Shown in pieces: positions 1 to 12,619 of a stretch of 40,103 nt of DNA. Below the pieces are notes generated by a model that made no database searches, had not been told where the DNA came from, and saw only the letters and a list, made by a program, of their open reading frames with translations. Positions within the stretch are counted from its first letter, which is position 1. Each line of letters opens with the position of its first letter. The position numbers and the translations under genes are program-made. Origin of the DNA: Podochytrium sp. JEL0797 (taxonomy: Eukaryota > Chytridiomycota > Chytridiomycetes > Chytridiales > Chytriomycetaceae); the NCBI GenBank assembly GCA_027596195.1, contig JADGJG010000123.1, positions 1-40,103 of the forward strand, written 5' to 3'.

Positions 1-2053
1 TCTTTTCTATTCTGTTCATTATTTATATCCACTCTACCACTTCCCCGCCCACTTTCCCTGCGTCCCGCGCGGGGGGGGCGGGGCCCCATACCGGTTAGCA
101 TCGAATACCAAAAGCCATTAAAAATCCATACAATATCTTCGGACCACTCGTTCGTCGTGTCGATAATGAATTCCAACGACCCCGCCACAAGCAACACCTT
201 CTCCAACCGTTCGAGCTTTCTAAGCGCCGCATCTTGCCGCGTGCTCGGTTCAAACGTGCTTTGATATTTGTTGAGAATGTCCTTGGTCTCGCCGAGGTAC
301 TGGTTCAACAGGTTCAGTTGGAGTTCCTCAAAGAAGGCAACTTGGTGTAAAGTCGGGAGGGTTTGGTATCGCTCTTGTGGGGATGGGGGAGTTTGCAGAT
401 GGTGAGGACAGAAAGAAAGACGGCGAAAGTGGAACGCGTACCCTTGATGACGGCAAGCAAATCAATCAGCCGTTCAGAGGAATTTGTGTGATTGATAGCT
501 CCGAACGACGACGCGCTCACACTCCATGGATCCTCTTTCATGATTTCGGAATATCGATAGATTGTGGCTGTTTGGGGAGATGGATTAATCACGGTTGAAC
601 CGTTTCGTTATGCCATGCTCGCACACTCCGCAGAACTAGAGCTAACGGCCCGCACTATCTCTAACTTCTTCTCTTCGAAACATCGCGCTACGCGGAACTA
701 ACGTCGATGCATCGCTCTGTTCTACTGCATATTCGCTGTGCGTTACCAACGCGACGCGCACTGCGCCACGCGGGCACTCCCGTCGACGGCTGGTGTGCAG
801 CGCTTCACTGCCATGGACTCCCCATTGCACAGTTCGTGGTATCGCGTTCCTCGCTCTACTCCCTCGCGCGACCCACCCACACAAGCACACTCTCACGCGA
901 CCCACACAAGCACGCAGCTTCGCGGAATTGATCAACATACCTTCACGCTCAATCGCCAACCAACATCCAAACAGCTCTGGCTCCTCGCAAAACACGTCCA
1001 ACAATCTGCCACCACTGCTGCGCGTACTCGTGGCAGAGTTGGCACCCCCTCCATAATAACGATGCACCTGTTGCATCGTCTTGTCGAAACGCATGACTTG
1101 TGTGATCAAATGCGAAAACAGCGTGGAATCGTCCATGAGCTGGAAGGCTTGGATTTTGATTCTGTTTTTGAGGAAACCGAGCAAGAAGGAAATGTATTCG
1201 GTCTGAAGGGATGCAAATGGGTGGCAGCAGATGGCAGTTGGTTAGGCGCGAAGTGACTATAAGCATTCAATACGGGACCTGCACGTCCAATGTGTTTCCT
1301 TCGCGTTCGTCCAGCATGTCCTGAATGAGATTGAGGAATGGTTCGTGGTCCTCGGTGATTTTGAGCACATATCTCAGCATCCATTCGGGCTGATCAAGTG
1401 TATGTAGGATCAGCAAATGCAGGGAGTGGTGTGCAATTCGAATCAGACCTTGTCCATTCTGTTTGTTTCCTTTTGCAGATAGAAGTGGTACTTGAAATGG
1501 ACCTCGACTTCTTGAAAGACGAGATGCAGAGGGTCTATGAACGATTCGGTGTGCACGTTGGCTTTCGCGACACTGGCGCTTGATTAGCAACGAACAGGCA
1601 AAGGGGCAACGCACAGATCATGCAGGTCCAGGAGATTCGCAAGGGCGGCATTGAAGCGGTTCAGGTTGGCTGTGGTCAGGTCGAGTTTCGCGCGTGGCCA
1701 GGCGAGGGCGTCGAGGGCGGCGGCGAGTTTGCTAGGAAACCAAGAGGTGTCACTGGGAAGAACAAGGCGTCTAGTCATCGCTAGGCGGCACTAGGCGTCG
1801 CTAGGCAGACACTAGACAATGCATACATTTTACACGGTGTCGCCAGGGCCCCAAAGGCATCGCAAACAAGGCGCGTCGCAAAGGGCTTCGTATCGTCGCT
1901 GCTTCCGCGCACGGCGCCGCACAGCACCGCAAACTGAGCAACGCTAGATGAAGCATCGCGCGATGCCTTGGTTGCCGCTGACACAAACTCAAACTGTTGA
2001 AGCGTCGCAACAAGGGAGGCGTGTTTATCACTGAGGACTTGGAGATTTTGCAT
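1..2053 (-). CDS. RINT1: RINT1/TIP20 family vesicle-tethering protein (3' end cut by window)
   Basis: RINT1/Tip20 is a subunit of the Dsl1/NRZ tether that captures COPI vesicles at the ER. Hand-built exons: 2053-1995, 1731-1615, 1572-1449, 1389-1279, 1202-941, 534-442 and 373-132. They join in phase to give 336 codons before the gene leaves the window. Family signatures seen include PEWMLRYVL, a stretch LFSHLITQVMRFDKTM followed by a HRYYGG-type segment, CWLAIERE, and RYQTLPTLHQ further on, matching the order in metazoan RINT1. The first exon is short, so the N-terminus is less certain, and I cannot place the last exon(s) left of 132. Two introns (1732-1994 and 535-940) are far longer than usual here and hold CpG-rich repetitive sequence. 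The family call is strong; the exact exon 1/2 junction is inferred. Confidence 0.85.
640..935. repeat. CpG-rich degenerate repeat filling a RINT1 intron
   Basis: This stretch lies inside the 406-nt intron 535-940 and is dense in CGC/GCG words, with elements such as cgctacgcg, gcgacgcgc and ccacgcggg, and near-duplicate blocks ending in acacaagcac. It has no coding continuity with the RINT1 frame. Similar sequence fills introns at about 1741-1960 and 14990-15190. Function unknown. Confidence 0.5.
1741..1960. repeat. CpG-rich degenerate repeat in the first RINT1 intron
   Basis: Inside intron 1732-1994. It holds several copies of a ctaggcg-type word in tandem near 1770-1815 and a perfect 14-bp palindrome gcatcgcgcgatgc near 1953-1966. 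It resembles the CpG-rich material in the other long introns in composition rather than by a clear alignment. Confidence 0.45.
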
Positions 2054-2134
2054 TTGTTTTTTACTCTCTCCTGAAGAGTAAATTAATTAAAAACTAGGGA
2101 AATTAAATACGATGAATGTTTATGAAGGAAAAAA

Positions 2135-5100
2135 TTAATACGCCGATGTCTTCTTCACTTTCTCCACCTCCTTCTCCAGTCGAAGCGTGCGCTCACGGAA
2201 GTCCGCTGCCTCGCGTTCCGCCTTGCGTTTGGCCAGCTGCGCGTTGCTCTCAGACGTCTCGAGCTCGTCCATGGCTGTCTTCATCTTCTTGAGCTTCTGG
2301 TCGAGCTTCTCAATGTCCTCCTCGTGTCTCTGTTTGAGCTTGTCCTTTTCCGCCACCTGGAACTGCATTTCGCGCACCGTACGTTCAATCTTGCGCGCAT
2401 TCTTCTGCAGCTCAGACTTTTCCGTCATTTCAAATTCGAGTTGCCCCATCAGCTCGTTGATGCGTGCTTCGAGCCGCTTGGTCGACCCGGCAGAAGACGT
2501 CAAGCACGCCGCTTCCAATTCAAACACGCGACTGTTGAGTTCCTTGACTTGCTTCTCCAACAACACCTTGGACCTCTCCAGCTCGATGGAGTTGTCTCTT
2601 TCTTTGCTGAGATCGTTGCCCGAGTCCTGCAACTGTTGCTCGGCGCGACGGAGTTTCTCGATCGCGAGTTTCGCTTGGTCTTGCAACTCATCCAAACTGT
2701 CGCGCAAATCCACAGCCTTCTGGTCAAGCTCCAAAACGGATTTGGTCAGCTCGTTACGCGAACGGTCGGCAGATGTGTACTGGTCGCCCAGCTCTTCCAG
2801 GCGGCTTTCGAGCGTCTTCTTGGACTTTTCGAGCAGTCCGCGTTGCGCCTCAGAGTCTTCCAAATTCGCCTTCATCTCACGCAACTGAGTTTGCCACTGA
2901 GTCGACTGGTTCATCAAATCATCCATGCGCTCTGCAGAGTCCCCGTTGGCGCGAATCACCTCCTCCACCTTGATTTCGAGTCTCTCCTTCTCCTTCTTGA
3001 GAACAGCCGTCAAACGCAATTCAGCCTCCAGCTTGTTGGAAACAGACTCAATTTCATGCTCCAGATCGTTGTTGACTTCCTTTGCACGAATGGCGATTCC
3101 CTTTTCGGCGTCCAAGTCGGTAATGAGCTGCTTGATTTCCTTCTGGTACTTCTTCTTGGTCTGGTCCAGCATAATGTCGCGTTCTTCGACTTCCTTTGAT
3201 TTTCTGTCTTGGAGAGACAAGAGCTCCTCCTGAAGTCTCTTGCGAGAAATCTTCAAGTCAGACAGTTCGACGGCGTCGTCCTCTTGTTTGGAGTTGTGGT
3301 CGTTCACCTGGGTTTCCAGAATCTTGACCTTGTCTTCGAGATGGCGTCTGTCAGTTTCCACAAACTTGAGGTGCTCTTCCATTTCTCTGAGCTGGGCGCG
3401 AAGGTTGGACTCCATTTTCTCGGCCTTCATTTTCGACAGCTCACTCGACTCCGACTGCAGAGTCAGGGTATCAATTCTGGCCTTGTAGGAAGCAACAATG
3501 TCATTCACGTCAGTTGATTTCAACGACTCGGTCTCGAGTCTGGTTTGAAGGTCCTTGATGTCCATCGCCAGTTTTCTGCGCGTGGCAGACTCCTCGTTTT
3601 TGGCAGCAATTTCGTTTTCAACGGTCGAACGCAGGTCAGAAATCTCGGCTTGCAGAACTTTCTTTTGCTTCTCGAGGTTTTCGTTGTCACGCGTCTTGTC
3701 TTCCAAATCCTGAACAGTCAACCTCTGAGCCGCCATCAACGCGCGTCGAGATTCTTCAAGCTTTTCAATCCTATCAACATCCACGTCACGAGTTCTGCCT
3801 CGCAGCAGCTCCAATTCGTTGGCAGTAGACATTTTCTCGGCTTCAAGCGCCGACTTGACGTCCTCCTCCTCAATGAGGCGTTGTTGCAAAGCCTTGATTT
3901 CACGCTCCAACTTCTTTTTGTTGTCGAGAAGGTTGGCCTTGGAGTCCTCGGCAGGGCCTGAAATTTCGTTTGTCAAATCGACCACCTTCTTTTCCAAACT
4001 CTTTTTGGCACGCTCGAACGAATCGACCTGGAGCTCGAGCGCCTCGACCTCGGTTTGAAGAGAGTTGGATTTCTTTTCCAAACGACTCGAAAGCTCTTCG
4101 GCATTCTTTCTGCGCTTCTCTTCCTCGTCCAGACGGGTTTGGAGGTCGCGGATGGTCGTGTCGGCCTTCTTTTTGTACTTTTCGAGATCGGATTGGCCGC
4201 GGGCCGAGTTCTCGGCATGGGAACTGAGCTCCTCGAGTTGATCCTCCACCTTCTTCTTTTGCTTCAACGCGTCGGATTTCTGCTGGTTGCTTTCCTCCAG
4301 CTGGTCACCAAGAGAATTGACCTCCTTCATCAACAACCGACGCATCTCATCCATTTGGGACTCCTTGGTACGCAGGTCCGTTTCGAGCTTCTTTTTCGTC
4401 TCGGCAAACTGCGTTTCGAGCTGCAATTTTGCTTCGGCGGCTTTGAGGTGCGAGGTTTGTTCGTCCTCGAGCTGGTTTTCGAGCGCGACGACTTGGTTCT
4501 CAAGGCGACGTTTGGCTTTGTCGAGTTCATGTGCGTTTCGGCCCGTGTCGCCGATTTCGTTGACGAGAGACTTTAGCTCACTTTCCAAATCAGCCTTGGA
4601 TTTCTGGAGACTTGACAACTGCAGAGATTTCTCCTCCAGCTCCACGGTGAGCGAGTTGGTTGAGGTTTGCAAGCGTCGAACGGATCCTTCGAGATTCTCC
4701 TTTTCTCTCTTTTCGGCCTCGAGGGCAGAGTTGGAAACAGACAGTTGAGACTCAGTGGCCTTGAACAAGCGCTCCATGTTGCGCGACGCGTTGTTGACGC
4801 GGTCGAGCTCGACTTTCAAGTCTTCAGACTCGGCACCCAGTCTCGTTTTGGTCTTCTCGAGGTTCTGGCAGTTGCGTTCGAGATCGCCAATTTTTTGCTC
4901 GAGGTCGAGAATTTGAGAGTCGAGGCGGCGTTTGAGGTCGTCGGCGTCGGCCGTCTTGGCGAGAACGTCTTGGTTGTACTTTTCGCGGAATGCGTCGAGT
5001 TCTTGGACTTTGGAAGAGAGCTTTTTGGTGGTTTCTTCAACGGATAGGTTCGTTTCCTCGAATTGGATGCGAATGTCTGTAAGCTCGACTCCGAGCTTCT

Positions 5101-8100
5101 TGTTCTGGGTGACCAGGGAGGCAGAACGCTTCTTTTCTTCCTCGAGCTCTTCGCGGAGGGAGTCCAACTGTCTCGAGATGGACTGTTTCTCGCGCTCCGA
5201 ACGCGACACGTTCGACTCACTCTCTTCGAGCCTCGCAACCACCTGAACCAACTTGGATTCAAGCAGGTCTTTGGTGAGTCTCAGTTCCGTAAAGGATGCC
5301 GAGAGTTCTTCGAACTGGGACCGCGAGTTGGAGAGGTCCGACTCGAGCTGGCGTTTGACCTTATCCAACCGCGCGTGGGATTCCTGCACGTGTTCCAACT
5401 CGGTCGTGAGCTCTTGTGACTGCTTTTCAAAGTTGGACCGCAGTTTCGACATGGTCAAGAGCTCTCCACGGACCGTGTCGAGTTCCACGTTGAGTTTGTC
5501 TTGCGCGATTCCAGACAGTTTGCGCAGGATTTCGGTTTCGTTTTGGGCAGAGCTGAGCTGGGTTTTGAGGTCCGAGAGCTCGGATTCACGCAGTTTGCGC
5601 AATTCGCCTTGTTTGTGTTGCTCGGAGCCCTTTTCTTCGACCAAGCGCGTCATGGAGTCCAATTCGGATTCGAGCTTCAACTTGCTCTTTTTCAGCAAGT
5701 CGCGTTCGACAAACTGGCTTTCGAGACTTGTTTGCGTTTCGCTCAGTTTGGACTGCAATTCGCGGCGTTGTTTATCTGAGGTCTCGCGGTCAGAGATTTC
5801 TTGTTGCAGTTTGTCGGTGAGGGAACTGTTTTCGGTTTCTTTGCGCTTCAAGGCGTTTTCGAGCTCGGTTTTGGATTTGACGAGGGACGAGTAGGAGGCA
5901 TTGAGGACTTGAAGTTCCGTCTCGAGAGCAGCCTTCTTTTGGTCGAGTTTCCTGCGCTCCTCCAGCTCAATTTCCAAGCGTTGCTCCATTTCCGTGATGG
6001 ACGTTTTCAACTTGTTTTGGTGGCGCAGCAAGTCGGCGGCTTGGTCGCTCACGTTGTCCAAGTTGGACTGAATTTCAGCTGCCTCCTTCTCCAAAGCACG
6101 CTTATCGTTCTCCAACCTCTCCGACTTTTCAACCTCCAACTTGATCTTGAACTCCAACTCGTTGATTTGGTCTTCCTTCAGCCCGCGGTCCTTTTCAATC
6201 CGCTCGCAGTGGTCGCGTTGGTCCTTGAGGTTATTCACGGTAGAACGAAGTTCTGATTCGAGCGCTTTCTTGGCCTTGAGAGAATTCTCCAAATCCACTT
6301 CTTTTTGCTCCAAATCACTCGCACAAGCTGAAAGCTGATCCGTGAGCAACAACTCGCGTTTTTGCGTGCGAGACAGAATCTCGGCTTGATTCGCCGCTGC
6401 ATTCTTTTCCTGAATCAGCATGCTCTCCATCTGCCTCTTATCTGCCTCCAACGCCATCTTCACAGCCTCGAGCTTCGCCTTCTCCTCAGCCTCACGTTTC
6501 GCACGTTCCTCCCACTCCCGCGCAACTTCCTCACGCTTCCTCAACTCCACATCCGTACGTGTAACGTTCAAGAGGGGTTTGACCTTTGTGTAGAGTTTCC
6601 ACCAGGACCATTCGCGGAGTGTGACGTAGAGGCGGGCGTTTTTTTGGATGATGCGGATCGCGCGGAAACGGTCGAGACGCTTTTTGTAGAGGCGGCGAGA
6701 GATGTAGCCGCGTGCGATGGCTTGGATTTTTGTGACGACGTGTTCGAGGGTGGAGTCGCGGCGTTCTTCGAGTTCGGCGAGCTGCGAAGGTGTGTGTGTT
6801 AGTAAAGTGGTCACAGGCAGTGAAATAAATTGCAACAACAAAAGCAAACGCACCACTCCGTTACGGAAAAACACTTTGCTGTTTCCAATACGGTATTGAT
6901 TCCGATCCAACGCCAACGACTCCAACAAGAGCTGTGCGCCGCTCTTTCCATCCATGAATCCTTTGGGAATCACACCGGGACTCAAGAGCTCGTATCGCTG
7001 ACGGAAATCGGCAAACGTGAGTCGGTTCGGGAACCCTGCGCGACAGATGCGGATTCCTTCGAGGACTCCGTTGCAACGCAATTGTTCCAAGACTTGGTTC
7101 ACGCAGATTTTGCCGGGTTTTTTCTCGTCGTTGGGTACGATGCAGCGCACAAAGTGTGGCTCAGTCGAGTACAACTGGGACATGAGGGACAAGAGTTGTT
7201 CCTTGTGGCGTTGTCCAACGGTACGGAAGGCTCCCTTTTTGGTGATACCGGTCATACCGCGACCCTTGAGATCATCCAAGTCGCCAAGCGAATCCGAAAA
7301 CAAGGACGCGACAAATTTCTGCGAACTCGTGGCCAACAGACGCGTAATATTTTCATTCAGGGGGTCCTTGTTTTTGTCCAACCACCCGTTCACGTCGTAT
7401 TCGACTTTGCCGGCGTAGTGGTGTAAGGCGAAGCCGTTGTTGAAACGTGGGGCTTCGTATTTGGTGGATTTGCCTTTCCAGAGGCGGTGGAGTTTGTCGA
7501 GGAAGGTTTTGTCGGTGGCTTTGGGCATGACGCATTCTTCGTCGAGGCAGGAGAGAACACCGATGGGCTGATTTGATTATGGTTATTATTTTGAATCAAG
7601 AAAATGAGAGTGTGTTTAATATGAGGGCCTTACCGAAGTCTTTTCAATCAAATCAATTGTGGGCTGCAAGTCGAGTCCGAAGTCGATAAACTTCCACTCG
7701 ATTCCTTCTTTCTGATACTCCTCTTGTTCAATGATGAACATGTGGTGGTTAAAGAACTGCTGAAGTTTTTCATTGGTATAGTTGATGCACAGTTGCTCGA
7801 AGCTGTTTTGCTGTTTGTACAAAATCAAATTGTCAGCCACCCACCAAAAAAAAACAAAGACTCAAGGCACTCACATCAAAGATTTCAAATCCAGCAATAT
7901 CAAGCACACCAATAAACGAGCTCTTGGAACTCGGAACGCTGATGGCCTCATTGATGCGATCCACCAACTTTCCAAACATGCGCTCGTACAACGACCGCGC
8001 CAGCGCTTCAACAGAGTACAACACTTGGTTCACATCGCGCGCTTGGGTGACCCAGTCGCGACCGGCCTTGATTTTGGGCTTCAACAGGCTTTTGGTGAAT

Positions 8101-9684
8101 TCGGGGACCGAGATGCCGAGCACGTGGCACACTTTTTCGGCCACCGCGTGACCGAGTTCAGTGAGTTGGGCTTGGTCTTCGCGGTCGTTGATGACTTGGA
8201 TGTTTCCGAGGTTCAGGATGGCGGAAATCACTTTGTAGAGAGAAAGCTGCTCCTCGGGCGAGATTTTCATGATGTTCATGGCGTTCTGTTGGGGGTTGGG
8301 GTTTAGGTGGTGTTTGGGCGAGGAGGAAAAAAACTTACCACAAGAGCTTTGAAGTCTGCAGAATCATCCACTCCTTCAATGTCTTTTCTCGAATCCTTTG
8401 TGAACATGTAATCGTTGAGACCACCCTCCAACAAAAGTTCCGCTGCGCAATTTTGTCAGTTTTCAGTTCCGAAAGTCGGGGGGTAGTGCTTCAAACTTAC
8501 ATTTCATCTCTGCATCAGCACCCTTCATCAACTGATAAAAGATGTGGTAGTTTCTCTCTTTGGCAGTTTGGTGTGTCACACGCGATTTTTCCAACAAGTA
8601 TCTCTCAATGTTTCCACTGCAGATTTGTCCGGCCGGGTTGAATTCAAGGCGAATAAACTTTCCCTGTATTTCGTAAAGAATCGTTGTATAAGAATGCAGA
8701 ATGACTAGAACGCGAATGTAGGGGGGAGACTCACGAAACGCGACGAATTGTTGTTTCGAATGGTTTGCGCGTTTCCAAACGACTCCAGAATCGGGTTCGC
8801 CTGCAAAATTTGCTGCTCGAGGGTGCCGGTTTTGGAAGAGGCCGAGCTGCTGGGAGCGATGGTGGCGAGGTATTGAATGACTTTTTTGGTGTTTTCCGTC
8901 TTTCCGGCGCCGGATTCACCCCTGCGTGTGAGGCAGTTAACGTGTGTGAGAGGGCGATAATATATCGTCTCATGCTTACGTGATTAGAATGGATTGACTT
9001 TCTTTGTTTTGAATCATTTCGTAATACGCCGCGTCCGCAATCGCGTAGATGTGCTGTTTGAAACGTGAAGTCAGCGCTGCTCCCCAGATGGATAAAAGCA
9101 TGTTCATTCAACTTACTGGTGGCATCTCCGCTCTCTTTTTGGACCTGTAGGATTTGATGGTTTCTTCGCTGTAGATCGGAAGTTTTTTGTAAGGATTCAC
9201 GGCGACCAAGAACAATCCAGAGTATGTCTATTGAAAGAATCAAGAATGCATTTAATTGATTCCATCAATGAAACGCGTAAAAACTTGGAGGGCTTACATA
9301 GATCGAATTTGACAGGTATCGCAAACGCAAATTGTGGATCACCGACGCCTCATTCAGGTACGTGAGACTCGCCATATCTTCGACTTTATCAAACTTTGGA
9401 GGATTCATTTTCTCCGTGTCGTTCACGTTGAGGCGTTGTTTCTGTTCGAAGGGAAGAAGAAAGAGCCATTGTTGGGTTTGCGATCAGTACTGTGGTTAAT
9501 GAAAGCGGACGAATATGCTCACAGTTCCATCCTGAAATTCAACCACCACATTCTCGCCCTTCTCTTCGGTGATCCAACCGGCAAGGTATCCTTCGGATTT
9601 GTCGTGGACCCACACCCATTTCTTTTCCGCAAACTGGGCTTGGGCGAGCACGTCATTGATCATGTTTGTGCTTCGTGCAGTCAT
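2135..9684 (-). CDS. Class II (conventional) myosin heavy chain
   Basis: Actin-dependent motor for cytokinesis and contractility. Coding exons: 9684-9523, 9441-9298, 9227-9117, 9055-8980, 8921-8735, 8664-8501, 8442-8339, 8285-7875, 7810-7634, 7567-6854 and 6781-2135. They sum to 6,897 nt, or 2,298 aa. In order: SH3-like N-terminal domain ([14 protein letters not shown]), P-loop GESGAGKT, switch I NNNSSRF, switch [11 protein letters not shown], the converter segment with [12 protein letters not shown], two IQ motifs (KIQAIARGY and IIQKNARLY), then about 1,450 residues of heptad coiled coil ending KKTSAY. The intron 6782-6853 can be read through in frame, so an automatic model may wrongly include it. 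The tail is longer than the roughly 1,100 residues of animal class II myosins. A canonical acceptor ends one base before the ATG, suggesting a 5'-UTR intron (9686-9739). Confidence 0.96.
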
Positions 9685-10050
9685 TCTGGGGATGTGTGTT
9701 ATGAGTACTGCAAGAAAGGGATCGCGTGAAGGTGCTCACTTTTTGTTTGGGGTCCCTCAAAGTCGAGGCCTTTGTTTGCAAAAAAAAAACAAAGCAAAGA
9801 AATGGGATTGTTGGTCGGGATTCGGCGCCTTCACTTTTCTTCCTCTGTTCTTTAGGAGATCCATTAATTAACTTCCTTCTATCGGATCAAGTATAAACTC
9901 ACGGCAGAAAGAGAGAAGGAAGGGGAAAGGGGAAACCGAAAACAGAGAAAAGGCACGTTGGGGCGAAACGCGCTTGCGCCAATTTTAAGTAGAAAAAGAA
10001 TTTATTAGAAAAATAAGGAAGGGTATCAGGATTCGCGTCGAATTAGGAAA
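9685..10050. other. Intergenic region upstream of myosin
   Basis: Between the myosin ATG and the stop of the stress-protein gene. It contains the putative 54-nt 5'-UTR intron of the myosin gene (9686-9739, GTGAGC...CCCCAG on the minus strand), an A/T-rich tract near 9780-9800 and a purine-rich stretch near 9910-9955 (pyrimidine-rich on the myosin sense strand), as often found in compact fungal promoters. No ORF of interest and no clear TATA box. Confidence 0.5.
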
Positions 10051-10645
10051 TTAACGAACGATCACACAAGGGCAGTGCGAGTTTTTCGAAAGAAAATCCG
10101 ACACAGAGCCCATCATATTGTGACGCGCACCAGCCAACCCTCTGGTACCAACAACGAGCACATCCGCGTGCAAGGTTTCAGTCATGGTGCAGATTTCCTC
10201 GCGTGGGTCACCGCGGAGCAGAATCGCGCGCAGTGGAATCTTGGGACCAATCAGTTGGCGAGCCTTTTCCATGTTGGTCTTGAGGAACGCGCGGAGGCGG
10301 ATTTTGTTTCCTTCGGAGCAGTCTTCGGGGATGCAAGCTGGATTTTGTTTTGACAGCGACGACGAAAAAAAATTTAGGGTTCTCGTTGGAGGCGAGGGGG
10401 GAAATCATTTTTCAAAACTCACACAGCAGAACGAGCTTGTTTTTGATTTCGTCGGTGGACGTTGTGATGAAGTTTTGGATTGCCCAGAGAAAGGCGGCTT
10501 GAGATTCCGCGGACGAGTCGAGACCGACGGCAATGATGCGTGAGCGTCCAGCAATCGCGTCCTTTCGCCAATCATCCGCATTGAAGTAGCCGGTGATTTC
10601 CTCGAATGATTCGGGGTCCTTGCAGTAAGCGGCAGTGAGAGACAT
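10051..10645 (-). CDS. Universal stress protein (UspA-like)
   Basis: Small cytosolic nucleotide-binding protein of the UspA superfamily. Two exons, 10645-10423 and 10337-10051, separated by an 85-nt intron, total 510 nt, 169 aa. The N-terminal strand has the usual RIIAVGLDSSAESQAAFLWA form; the C-terminus has HADVLVVGTRGLAG followed by MMGSVSDFL and a final CPCVIVR strand. The spacing fits the G-x2-G-x9-G-[ST] phosphate-binding motif of ATP-binding Usp proteins, so ATP binding is likely. The 40 or so residues before the first strand are not part of the fold. A TATA-like box lies about 50 bp upstream of the ATG. Substrate and stress signal cannot be told from sequence. Confidence 0.92.
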
Positions 10646-10695
10646 GTGCGTTGGGTTTTTGATTTGTGATTGGAAGTGCTTTTTTTTGTAGAATG

Positions 10696-10703
10696 TATTT
10701 ATA
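10696..10703 (-). promoter_or_regulatory. TATA-like box of the universal stress protein gene
   Basis: Reads TATAAATA on the minus strand, about 50 bp upstream of the ATG at 10645. Position and orientation fit a core promoter; not proven. Confidence 0.5.
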
Positions 10704-10988
10704 CTTATGCGACGACGCCCCCTTGTAAAGATGACTCGAACCTTGTTTTGACACTTTTCGAGTCACAAGCCGCTGGCCAAGCCAGAATAAGAAGCCAGAA
10801 TACAAAACAAAGGGAGAATGCGGAGAAATTCAAAAGCGTCCGGCCGGATGCGATTCGAATCAAAATACAGTAATTACGTTGCGAAAACGCGACCTCTTCT
10901 CTTCCTCCCTCTTCTCTCTTCTTCTAACTGCGATGGAAAAGAGGGCAACACGACTTGCAATTTGTATCGTCTTACTTACTTATATATG
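10704..10988. other. Intergenic stretch between the stress-protein promoter and the MutY stop
   Basis: The MutY gene ends here on the same strand, so this holds its 3' flank and the distal promoter of the stress protein gene. A CT-rich tract (about 10896-10925) lies in the middle. Small ORFs in either direction show no family features. I see nothing else. Confidence 0.4.
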
Positions 10989-12499
10989 TTATTTGGCACC
11001 TTTCGAAAAAAAGGAAGAAACACTCGGCTGCCCCTTCTCCACCGCCTTAATTCGCGCTTTTTTGACAACCTTCTTCCCCTCCCCCGCAGCATCCGCCAGC
11101 AACTTGAACGCCTTCTTGAGCGTAACAGGAACAGCACCCGTCTCCATCTCAACCGCCGTCCACCATTCCCCTTTTTGTAAAACGGGGAGTTCCCCCCCGA
11201 CAGGTGGGATAAGACGAAAATGTGACACGTCCATGGTGAGCTTGATGTGTGAAAATAGATGGATTGTGGTTCCCAGGGAAGTTTGCGACGCGGATTCGAG
11301 GCGGGGTAAGTGAACGTGTGCAGCGAGTGTTTCTGGTGGTACAGTGTCGTCGTCTGTGAGAGGGATATGTGGAAAGTCCCAGAGATTCGCGAGAAGTCCT
11401 GGAAAAGAGAGAGAGGTTTTTGGCGGTTAACGTTTGGTTTCGGAATCGGGAGATTGGATTTGTGGGGTTTTCACCTTTTGCTGGGCGTTGCTGAACCAGA
11501 AAATTCGAACTTCCCGTTGCGGACTCGCATTCAATGATGGCGACGAGAACTTTCTATAAGAAAATATAAGTTCCATGTGTATGCATTCAGAGAACAAAAC
11601 AAAACCTTCTCTTCAGCAGCCTTCTTTTTCGTCGCAGCAGGATACCGCGTGACGGCGCAATCCTCAATATCCACATCCCCGGGCAAACAAGTCTCACACC
11701 TCTCCACACCTTCTTCCTCATCCAACCCCCTCTTCTTTGACACCCGCTTCCCAAAAACCGCGTCTTTTCCCTTGGTTGCGAACCCAACCACCTCCTCATA
11801 CGCGCGACACTGCCCCCGCACAGGACACGCCTCACAACAAGGTTGCTGCGGTTTACAAACCATCGCCCCAAGCTCCATCAACGCTTGATTGAAATCCCCG
11901 GGACTCGTGCGATCCACGATGCGGTCGGCTAATTTCCAATGCAGGTCCACCGCCGTTTTCGACTTGGGATCTAACCCCAACGCTCTTAACCGAGACAAGA
12001 CGCGGATCACATTCCCATCCACCAACGCAGCGGGTTTGTTGAATGCGACACTTGCAATCGCACCAGCAGTGTATCTCCCGATTCCGGGAACGTGTTTTTC
12101 CAATTCCACAGCATCCCCCGGGAAGAGACCTTCATACTTGTCCATGATAATCTTGGACGCTTCGAGCATTCGCGTTCCACGAGAGTAATATCCGAGCCCG
12201 GACCAAACGGTGTGGACCTCATCCAAACTCGCTTTCGAAAGACTCTCGAGTGAAGGCCATTTAGCCATCCAGGTCGTGTAGTAAGGTATCACTGTAGCCA
12301 CTCGTGTCTGTTGACACATGATCTCGCTGACCCAGACTTCGTAAGCTCGTTGAGTTTGGGCGGTGGGAGTGGGGGAGGGGAGGGGAGGTTTTCGCCAGGG
12401 GAGGTCCCGCTTTTCGAGGTGGTACCAATCGAGGAGGGACTTTTGGAGGGTAGCGACTTCGGTGTCGGATGCGAATGTGTGGTAATTCGGCGTATGCAT
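10989..12499 (-). CDS. mutY: A/G-specific adenine DNA glycosylase (MutY/MYH)
   Basis: Removes adenine mispaired with 8-oxoguanine in base-excision repair. Exons 12499-11606, 11553-11475 and 11398-10989 total 1,383 nt, 460 aa. Seen: the catalytic-Glu region WVSEIMCQQT, the helix-hairpin-helix with VPGIGRYTAGAI, the catalytic Asp in ALVDGNVIRVLSR, and an iron-sulfur ligand set C-x6-C-x2-C-x5-C (the Cys of MVCKP through RGQC). After an acidic linker, the C-terminal 8-oxoG-recognition (NUDIX-like) domain has FLVQQRPAKGLLANLWDFP and LFSHIKLTMDVSHF. The protein ends with VSSFFSKGAK, which resembles a PCNA-interacting peptide without the initial Gln. An in-frame ATG at 12580 would add 27 hydrophobic residues; I prefer 12499 because the extension has no conserved sequence, but a targeting peptide is possible. 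Confidence 0.95.
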
Positions 12500-12619
12500 T
12501 TTGAGGATCAAAAAGTCGATTTGGGGAAATGCGGAATCGGCAAAAACAAAAAATAAAGAGTGCATTATTACAGCGAGCACAAAACTAACTTGCCTTATAT
12601 TATTTCATTCTTTTCCTTT

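Noticed and set aside
2187..6802. Many long plus-strand ORFs opposite the myosin tail (up to 291 aa)
   Set aside because: Leu/Phe/Ser-rich antisense shadows of Glu/Lys/Leu-rich coiled-coil codons; no motifs and no splice logic.
6782..6853. In-frame extra 24 residues in the myosin converter/IQ junction
   Set aside because: Flanked by GTGCGT and TTCGCAG, hydrophobic, and absent from the family; treated as an intron.
12500..12580. 27-residue N-terminal extension of MutY
   Set aside because: Hydrophobic but without conserved sequence; kept only as a possible alternative start.
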